This document shows, piece by piece, positions 53,101 to 61,774 of a DNA stretch of 64,000 bases. Positions within the stretch are counted from its first letter, which is position 1. Every line of letters begins with the position of its first letter. The translations under genes and the position numbers were made by a program. The DNA comes from Excoecaria cochinchinensis (lineage: Eukaryota > Streptophyta > Magnoliopsida > Malpighiales > Euphorbiaceae), in assembly GCA_947683425.1 (NCBI GenBank), contig CANTUQ010000302.1, positions 1 through 64,000 of the forward strand, in the 5' to 3' direction. The notes under the pieces are model-generated. The model was not told the DNA's origin, searched no databases, and worked only from the letters and a program-made list of their open reading frames with translations.

Positions 53101-54083
53101 TCCCGAATTATTGGACTCGTATCCAAAATTTCACCACTCTTTACGATTTTTCGATTCTGGTGATTTTCCCTAGGGGTACCCATAGGGAAATCCGTAAAAA
53201 TTCGTCAGGTCCCGACGAGGCTAATTCTCGATGCGTTGTGATCGGCAAGCTTCCAGTAGCTACTCCGATCAAGTTTTCCCGAATTATGGGACTCGGATCC
53301 AAAATTTCACCACTTTTTACGATTTTTACATTCTCCCTAGGGGTACCCCTAGGGAAATCCGTAAAAATTCGTCAGGTCCCGACGAGGCCAATTCTCGATG
53401 CGTTGTGACCGGCAAGCTTCCAGTAGCTACTCCGATCAAGTTTTCCAGAATTATTGGACTCGTATCCAAAATTTCACCACTTTTTACGATTTTTCGATTC
53501 TGGTGATTTTTCCTAGGGGTACCCCTAGGGAAATCCGTAAAAATTCGTCAGGTCCGGACGAGGCCAATTCTCGATGCGTTGTGACCGGCAAGCTTCGAGT
53601 AGCTACTCCGATCAAGTTTTCCCGAATTATTGGACTCGGATCCAAAATTTCATCACTTTTTACGATTTTTCGATTCTGGTGATTTTCCCTAAGGGTACCC
53701 CAAGGGAAATCCGTAAAAATTCATCAGGTCCCGACGAGGCAAATTCTCGATGCGTTGTGATTGGCAAGCTTCCAGTAGCTACTCCGATCAAGTTTTCCCG
53801 AATTATTGGACTCGGATACAATATTTCACCACTTTTTACGATTTTTCGATTCTCCTTAGGGGTACCCCTAGGGAAATCCGTAAAAATTCGTCAGGTCCCG
53901 ACGAGGCCAATTCTCGATGCGTTGTGACCGGCAAGCTTCCAGTAGCTACTCCGATCAAGTTTTCCCGAATTATTGTACTCGGATCCAAAATTTCACCACT
54001 TTTTACGATTTTTCGATTCTCCCTAGGGGTTTTCCTAGGGAAATACGTAAAAATTCGTCAGGTCCCGACGAGGCCAATTCTCG
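50190..54083 (+). repeat. Short-period HOR zone, 510 and 334 bp, broken-palindrome units
   Basis: Eight 167-bp units carry GGGTTTTCC in place of GGGTACCCC in the palindrome centre: they start at 50357, 50867, 51200, 51534, 52044, 52378, 52888 and 53917. Spacings are 510, 333, 334, 510, 334, 510 and 1029, so three-unit (176+167+167) and two-unit (167+167) modules are interspersed. Seven read TTTTCCAAGG or a variant; the one at 53917 reads TTTTCCTAGGG, a likely intermediate. Partner units carry ACTCGTATCC and CACTCTTTACG, or GAATTATGGGACTC. Confidence 0.85.
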
Positions 54084-55683
54084 ATGCGTTGTGACCGGCA
54101 AGCTTCCAGTAGCTACTCCGATCAAGTTTTCCCGAATTATTGGACTCGTATCAAAAATTTCACCACTCTTTACGATTTTTCGATTCTGGTGATTTTCCCT
54201 AGGGGTACCCCTAGGGAAATCCGTAAAAATTCATCAGGTCCCGACGAGGCCAATTCTCGATGCGTTGTGACCGGCAAGCTTCGAGTAGCTACTCCGATCA
54301 AGTTTTCCCGAATTATTGGACTCGGATCCAAAATTTCACCACTTTTTACGATTTTTCGATTCTGGTGATTTTCCCTAGGGGTACCCCTAGGGAAATCCGT
54401 AAAAATTCGTCAGGTCCCGTCGAGGCCAATTCTCGATGCGTTGTGACCGGCAAGCTTCCAGTAGCTACTCCGATCAAGTTTTCCCAAATTATTGGACTTG
54501 GATCCAAAATTTTACCACTTTTTACGATTTTTCGATTCTAGCGATTTTCCCTAGGGGTAGCCCTAGGGAAATCCGTAAAAATTCGTCAGGTCCCGACGAG
54601 GGGAATTCTCGATGCGTTGTGACCGGCAAGCTTCCAGTAGCTACTCCGATCAAGTTTTCCCGAATTATTTGACTCGGATACAAAATCTCACCACTTTTTA
54701 CGATTTTTCGATTCTGGTGATTTTCCCTAGGGGTACCCCTAGGGAAATCCGTAAAAATTCGTCAGGTCCCGACGAGGCGAATTCTCGATGCGTTGTGACC
54801 GGCAAGCTTCCAGAAGCTACTCCGATCAAGTTTTCCCGAATTATTGGACTCGGATCTAAAATTTCACCACTTTTTACGATTTTTTCGATTCTGGTGATTT
54901 TCCCTAGGGGCACCCCTAGGGAAATCCGTAAAAATTCTTCAGGTCCCGACGAGGCCAATTCTCGATGCGTTGTGACCGGCAAGCTTCCAGTAGCTACTCT
55001 AATCAAGTTTTCCCGAATTATTGGACTCGGATCCAAAATTTCACCACTTTTTACGATTTTTCGATTCTAGTGATTTTCCCTAGGGGCACCCCTAGGGAAA
55101 TCCGTAAAAATTCGTCAGGTCCCGACGAGACAAATTCTCGATGCGTTGTGACCGGCAAGCTTCCAGTAGCTACTCCGATCAAGTTTTCCCGATTTATTGG
55201 ACTCGGATCCAAAATTTCACCACTTTTTACGATTTTTCGATTCTGGTGATTTTCCCTAGGGGTACCCCTAGGGAAATCCGTAAAAATTCGTCAGGTCCCG
55301 ACGAGGCCAATTCTCGATGCGTTGTGACCGGCAAGCTTCCAGTAGCTACTCCGATCAAGTTTTCCCGAATTATTGGACTCGGATCCAAAATTTCACCACT
55401 TTTTACGATTTTTCGATTCTCCCTAGGGGTACCCCTAGGGAAATCCGTAAAACTTCGTCAGGTCCCGACGAGGCCAATTCTCGATGCGTTGTGACCGGCA
55501 AGCTTCCAGTAGCTACTCCGATCAAGTTTTCCCGAATTATTGGACTCGGATCCAAAATTTCACCACTTTTTACGATTTTTCGATTCTGGTGATTTTCCCT
55601 AAGGGTACCCCTAGGGAAATCCGTAAAAATTCGTCAGGTCCCGACGAGGCCAATTCTCGATGCGTTGTGACCGGCAAGCTTCC

Positions 55684-55693
55684 AGTAGCTACT
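55684..55693. repeat. 10-bp palindrome AGTAGCTACT (example)
   Basis: Unit positions 25-34, just downstream of AAGCTT. It is present in most units. Recurrent alternatives are AGTAGGTACT (for example 2333-2342), AGAAGCTTCT (34510 and 39052 units), AGAAACTTCT (36604, 41145, 46909, 47606) and AGAAGCTACT (54812, 56554). AGAAGCTTCT is again a perfect palindrome; the others are broken. Confidence 0.85.
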
Positions 55694-55769
55694 CCGATCA
55701 AGTTTTCCCGAATTATTGGACTCGGATCCAAAATTTCACCACTTTTTACGATTTTTCGATTCTGGTGAT

Positions 55770-55795
55770 TTTCCCTAGGGGTACCCCTAGGGAAA
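55770..55795. repeat. 26-bp perfect palindrome inside the unit (example)
   Basis: Two CCCTAGGG blocks, each itself a palindrome, flank a central GGTACC, with TTT on the left and AAA on the right. The axis falls between unit positions 123 and 124. A version of this element recurs in every unit. In variants, changes concentrate at positions 122-128 near the axis, while the outer blocks usually persist. It could extrude as a hairpin or cruciform, or be a binding site for a dimeric protein; neither is shown. Confidence 0.9.
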
Positions 55796-57056
55796 TCCGT
55801 AAAAATTCGTCAGGTCCCGACGAGGCCAATTCTCTATGCGTTGTGACCGGCAAGCTTCCAGTAGCTACTCCGATCAAGTTTTCCCGAATTATTGGACTCG
55901 GATCCAAAATTTCACCACTTTTATGATTTTTCGATTCTGGTGATTTTCCCTAGGGGTACCCCTAGGGAAATCCGTAAAAATTCGTCAGGTCCCGACGAGG
56001 CTAATTCTCGATGCGTTGTGACCGGCAAGCTTCCAGTAGCTACTCCGATCAAGTTTTCCCGAATTATTGGACTCGGATCCAAAATTTCACCACTTTTTAC
56101 GATTTTTCGATTCTCCCTAGGGGTACCCCTAGGGAAATCCGTAAAACTTCGTCAGGTCCCGACGAGGCCAATTCTCGATGTGTTGTGACCGGCAAGCTTC
56201 CAGTAGCTACTCCGATCAAGTTTTCCCGAATTATTGGACTCGGATCCAAAATTTCACCACTTTTTACGATTTTTCGATTCTGGTGATTTTCCCTAGGGGT
56301 ACCCCTAGGGAAATCCGTAAAAATTCGTCAGGTCCCGACGAGGCCAATCCTCGATGCGTTGTGACCGGCAAGCTTCCAGTAGCTACTCCGATCAAGTTTT
56401 CCCGAATTATTGGACTCGGATACAAAATCTCACCACTTTTTACGATTTTTCGATTCTGGTGATTTTCCCTAAGGGTACCCCTAGGGAAATCCTTAAAAAT
56501 TCGTCAGATCCCGACGAGGCAAATTCTCGATGCGTTGTGACCGGCAAGCTTCCAGAAGCTACTCCGATCAAGTTTTCCCGAATTATTGGACTCGGATCCA
56601 AAATTTCACCACTTTTTACGATTTTTCGATTCTGGTGATTTTCCCTAGGGGCACCCCTAGGGAAATCCGTAAAAATTAGTCAGGTCCCGACAAGGCCAAA
56701 TCTCGATGCGTTGTGACCGGCAAGCTTCCAGTAGCTACTCTGATCAAGTTTTCCCGAATTATTGGACTCGGATCCAAAATTTCACCACTTTTTACGATTT
56801 TTCGATTCTAGTGATTTTTCCTAGGGGCACCCCTAGGGAAATCCGTAAAAATTCGTCAGGTCCCGACGAGGCAAATTCTCGATGCGTTGTGACCGGCAAG
56901 CTTCCAGTAGCTACTCCGATCAAGTTTTCCCGATTTATTGGACTCGGATCAAAAATTTCACCACTTTTTACGATTTTTCGATTCTGGTGATTTTCCCTAG
57001 GGGTACCCCTAGGGAAATCCGTAAAAATTCGTCAGGTCCCGACGAGGCAATTCTCG

Positions 57057-58979
57057 ATGCGTTGTGACCGGCAAGCTTCGAGTAGCTACTCCGATCAAGT
57101 TTTCCCGAATTATTGGACTCGGATCCAAAATTTCACCACTTTTTACGATTTTCGATTCTGGTGATTTTTCCTAGGGGTACCCCTAGGGAAATCCGTAAAA
57201 ATTCGTCAGGTCCCGTCGAGGCCAATTCTCGATGCGTTGTGACCGGCAAGCTTCCAGTAGCTACTCCGATCAAGTTTTCCCAAATTATTGGACTTGGATC
57301 CAAAATTTTACCACTTTTTACGATTTTTCGATTCTAGCGATTTTCCCTAGGGGTAGCCCTAGGGAAATCCGTAATTCGTCAGGTCCCGACGAGGGGAATT
57401 CTCGATGCGTTGTGACCGGCAAGCTTCCAGTAGCTACTCCGATCAAGTTTTCCCGAATTATTTGACTCGGATACAAAATCTCACCACTTTTTACGATTTT
57501 TCGATTCTGGTGATTTTCCCTAGGGGTACCCCTAGGGAAATCCGTAAAAATTCGTCAGGTCCCGACGAGGCCAATTCTCGATGCGTTGTGACCGGCAAGC
57601 TTCCAGTAGCTACTCCGATCAAGTTTTCCCGAATTATTGGACTCGGATCCAAAATTTCACCACTTTTTACGATTTTTCGATTCTGGTGATTTTCCCTAGG
57701 GGTACCCCTAGGGAAATCCGTAAAAATTCGTCAGGTCCCGACGAGGCCAATTCTCTATGCGTTGTGACCGGCAAGCTTCCAGTAGCTACTCCGATCAAGT
57801 TTTCCCGAATTATTGGACTCGGATCCAAAATTTCACCACTTTTTATGATTTTTCGATTCTGGTGATTTTCCCTAGGGGTACCCCTAGGGAAATCCGTAAA
57901 AATTCGTCAGGTCCCGACGAGGCAAATTCTCGATGCGTTGTGACCGGCAAGCTTCCAGTAGCTACTCCGATCAAGTTTTCCCGAATTATTGGACTCGGAT
58001 CCAAAATTTCACCACTTTTTACGATTTTTCGATTCTCCCTAGGGGTACCCCTAGGGAAATCCGTAAAACTTCTTCAGGTCCCGACGAGGCCAATTCTCGA
58101 TGTGTTGTGACCGGCAAGCTTCCAGTAGCTACTCCGATCAAGTTTTCCCGAATTATTGGACTCGGATCCAAAATTTCACCACTTTTTACGATTTTTCGAT
58201 TCTGGTGATTTTCCCTAGGGGTACCCCTAGGGAAATCCGTAAAAATTCGTCAGGTCCCGACGAGGCCAATCCTCGATGCGTTGTGACCGGCAAGCTTCCA
58301 GTAGCTACTCCGATCAAGTTTTCCCGAATTATTGGACTCGGATACAAAATCTCACCACTTTTTACGATTTTTCGATTCTGGTGATTTTCCCTAAGGGTAC
58401 CCCTAGGGAAATCCTTAAAAATTCGTCAGATCCCGACGAGGCAAATTCTCGATGCGTTGTGACCGGCAAGCTTCCAGAAGCTACTCCGATCAAGTTTTCC
58501 CGAATTATTGGACTCGAATCCAAAATTTCACCACTTTTTACGATTTTTCGATTCTGGTGATTTTCCCTAGGGGCACCCCTAGGGAAATCCGTAAAAATTA
58601 GTCAGGTCCCGACGAGGCCAAATCTCGATGCGTTGTGACCGGCAAGCTTCCAGTAGCTACTCTGATCAAGTTTTCCCGAATTATTGGACTCGGATCCAAA
58701 ATTTCACCACTTTTTACGATTTTTCGATTCTAGTGATTTTTCCTAGGGGCACCCCTAGGGAAATCCGTAAAAATTCGTCAGGTCCCGACGAGGCAAATTC
58801 TCGATGCGTTGTGACCGGCAAGCTTCCAGTAGCTACTCCGATCAAGTTTTCCCGATTTATTGGACTCGGATCAAAAATTTCACCACTTTTTACGATTTTT
58901 CGATTCTGGTGATTTTCCCTAGGGGTACCCCTAGGGAAATCCGTAAAAATTCGTCAGGTCCCGACGAGGCCAATTCTCG
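57057..58979 (+). repeat. 11-unit deletion form of the 2.8-kb HOR, copy U2
   Basis: It starts with the same GCTTCGAGTAGC unit but passes from the third unit (57405) straight to types equivalent to 55660 and later, so about five units (~874 bp, equivalent to 54788-55659) are absent. It has a three-base deletion (CCGTAATTCG) at ~57368-57377 that U1 lacks, and one-base losses near 57047 and 57150. Confidence 0.85.
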
Positions 58980-61774
58980 ATGCGTTGTGACCGGCAAGCT
59001 TCGAGTAGCTACTCCGATCAAGTTTTCCCGAATTATTGGACTCGGATCCAAAATTTCACCACTTTTTACGATTTTTCGATTCTGGTGATTTTTCCTAGGG
59101 GTACCCCTAGGGAAATCCGTAAAAATTCGTCAGGTCCCGTCGAGGCCAATTCTCGATGCGTTGTGACCGGCATGCTTCCAGTAGCTACTCCGATCAAGTT
59201 TTCCCAAATTATTGGACTTGGATCCAAAATTTTACCACTTTTTACGATTTTTCGATTCTAGCGATTTTCCCTAGGGGTAGCCCTAGGGAAATCCGTAATT
59301 CGTCAGGTCCCGACGAGGGGAATTCTCGATGCGTTGTGACCGGCAAGCTTCCAGTAGCTACTCCGATCAAGTTTTCCCGAATTATTTGACTCGGATACAA
59401 AATCTCACCACTTTTTACGATTTTTCGATTCTGGTGATTTTCCCTAGGGGGTACCCCTAGGGAAATCCGTAAAAATTCGTCAGGTCCCGACGAGGCGAAT
59501 TCTCGATGCGTTGTGACCGGCAAGCTCCAGAAGCTACTCCGATCAAGTTTTCCCGAATTATTGGACTCGGATCTAAAATTTCACCACTTTTTACGATTTT
59601 TCGATTCTGGTGATTTTCCCTAGGGGCACCCCTAGGGAAATCCGTAAAAATTCGTCAGGTCCCGACGAGGCCAATTCTCGATGCGTTGTGACCGGCAAGC
59701 TTCCAGTAGCTACTCTAATCAAGTTTTCCCGAATTATTGGACTCGGATCCAAAATTTCACCACTTTTTACGATTTTTCGATTCTAGTGATTTTCCCTAGG
59801 GGCACCCCTAGGGAAATCCGTAAAAATTCGTCAGGTCCCGACGAGACAAATTCTCGATGCGTTGTGACCGGCAAGCTTCCAGTAGCTACTCCGATCAAGT
59901 TTTCCCGATTTATTGGACTCGGATCCAAAATTTCACCACTTTTTACGATTTTTCGATTCTGGTTATTTTCCCTAGGGGTACCCCTAGGAAAATCCGTAAA
60001 AATTCGTCAGGTCCCGACGAGGCCAATTCTCGATGCGTTGTGACCGGCAAGCTTCCAGTAGCTACTCCGATCAAGTTTTCCCGAATTATTGGACTCGGAT
60101 CCAAAATTTCACCACTTTTTACGATTTTTCGATTCTCCCTAGGGGTACCCCTAGGGAAATCCGTAAAACTTCGTCAGGTCCCGACGAGGCCAATTCTCGA
60201 TGCGTTGTGACCGGCAAGCTTCCAGTAGCTACTCCGATCAAGTTTTCCCGAATTATTGGACTCGGATCCAAAATTTCACCACTTTTTACGATTTTTCGAT
60301 TCTGGTGATTTTCCCTAAGGGTACCCCTAGGGAAATCCGTAAAAATTCGTCAGGTCCCGACGAGGCCAATTCTCGATGCGTTGTGACCGGCAAGCTTCCA
60401 GTAGCTACTCCGATCAAGTTTTCCCGAATTATTGGACTCGGATCCAAAATTTCACCACTTTTTACGATTTTTCGATTCTGGTGATTTTCCCTAGGGGTAC
60501 CCCTAGGGAAATCCGTAAAAATTCGTCAGGTCCCGACGAGGCCAATTCTCTATGCGTTGTGACCGGCAAGCTTCCAGTAGCTACTTCGATCAAGTTTTCC
60601 CGAATTATTGGACTCGGATCCAAAATTTCACCACTTTTTATGATTTTTCGATTCTGGTGATTTTCCCTAGGGGTACCCCTAGGGAAATCCGTAAAAATTC
60701 GTCAGGTCCCGACGAGGCAAATTCTCGATGCGTTGTGACCGGCAAGCTTCCAGTAGCTACTCCGATCAAGTTTTCCCGAATTATTGGACTCGGATCCAAA
60801 ATTTCACCACTTTTTACGATTTTTCGATTCTCCCTAGGGGTACCCCTAGGGAAATCCGTAAAACTTCGTCAGGTCCCGACGAGGCCAATTCTCGATGTGT
60901 TGTGACCGGCAAGCTTCCAGTAGCTACTCCGATCAAGTTTTCCCGAATTATTGGACTCGGATCCAAAATTTCACCACTTTTTACGATTTTTCGATTCTGG
61001 TGATTTTCCCTAGGGGTACCCCTAGGGAAATCCGTAAAAATTCGTCAGGTCCCGACGAGGCCAATCCTCGATGCGTTGTGACCGGCAAGCTTCCAGTAGC
61101 TACTCCGATCAAGTTTTCCCGAATTATTGGACTCGGATACAAAATCTCACCACTTTTTACGATTTTTCGATTCTGGTGATTTTCCCTAAGGGTACCCCTA
61201 GGGAAATCCTTAAAAATTCGTCAGATCCCGACGAGGCAAATTCTCGATGCGTTGTGACCGGCAAGCTTCCAGAAGCTACTCCGATCAAGTTTTCCCGAAT
61301 TATTGGACTCGGATCCAAAATTTCACCACTTTTTACGATTTTTCGATTCTGGTGATTTTCCCTAGGGGCACCCCTAGGGAAATCCGTAAAAATTAGTCAG
61401 GTCCCGACGAGGCCAAATCTCGATGCGTTGTGACCGGCAAGCTTCCAGTAGCTACTCTGATCAAGTTTTCCCGAATTATTGGACTCGGATCCAAAATTTC
61501 ACCACTTTTTACGATTTTTCGATTCTAGTGATTTTTCCTAGGGGCACCCCTAGGGAAATCCGTAAAAATTCGTCAGGTCCCGACGAGGCAAATTCTCGAT
61601 GCGTTGTGACCGGCAAGCTTCCAGTAGCTACTCCGATCAAGTTTTCCCGATTTATTGGACTCGGATCAAAAATTTCACCACTTTTTACGATTTTTCGATT
61701 CTGGTGATTTTCCCTAGGGGTACCCCTAGGGAAATCCGTAAAAATTCGTCAGGTCCCGACGAGGCCAATTCTCG
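58980..61774 (+). repeat. 16-unit HOR, about 2.8 kb, copy U3
   Basis: Full order as in U1. It shares the CCGTAATTCG three-base deletion (~59292-59301) with U2. Private changes are CATGCTTCC at ~59171 and AAGCTCCAG at ~59523, both of which destroy AAGCTT, and an extra G at ~59449 in the palindrome (GGGGGTACC). Confidence 0.88.

Larger units (their letters stand above)
55660..55835 (+). repeat. Reference long unit (176 bp)
   Basis: This is a clean example of the common long unit in the right half. Counted from its ATG, it holds AAGCTT at 17-22, AGTAGCTACT at 25-34 (palindrome), GGATCC at 65-70, T-tracts at 84-88 and 93-97, the nine-base segment GGTGATTTT at 105-113, a perfect 26-bp palindrome at 111-136, AAAAATT at 142-148, and a TCGTC/GACGA dyad at 148-152/160-164. 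A hand count gives 82 G+C of 176 and 12 CpG counting the junction with the next unit, so CpG is not depleted. It is used as the numbering standard in the other entries. Confidence 0.95.
54260..57056 (+). repeat. 16-unit HOR, about 2.8 kb, copy U1
   Basis: Sixteen units from the GCTTCGAGTAGC unit at 54260 to 56882. Markers in order: CCCGTCGAGG, GGACTTGGATCC, TCTAGCGATTTT with GGGGTAGCCC, GAGGGGAATTC, an extra T at ~54880, CTACTCTAATC, GATTTATTGG, GTAAAACTTCG, TCTCTATGCG, GATGTGTTG, CAATCCTCG, AGAAGCTACT, AATTAGTCAGG and CCAAATCTCG. The same series recurs at 58980-61774 with offset 4716-4720. Confidence 0.88.

Noticed and set aside
55700..55720. Possible CENP-B box on the minus strand (ATTCGGGAAAACTTGA)
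   Set aside because: It begins with TTCG followed by four bases and an A, as in the known core TTCGnnnnAnnCGGG, but reads TTGA where CGGG is required. No unit examined completes the motif.
55770..55795. Telomere-like CCCTA motifs
   Set aside because: CCCTAGGG occurs twice per unit as part of a palindrome and never as tandem CCCTAAA or CCCTAA repeats, so it is not telomeric DNA.
55770..55795. Rho-independent terminator
   Set aside because: The palindrome has no loop sequence and is followed by AAATCC and not a T-run, it recurs hundreds of times, and there are no genes for it to serve.
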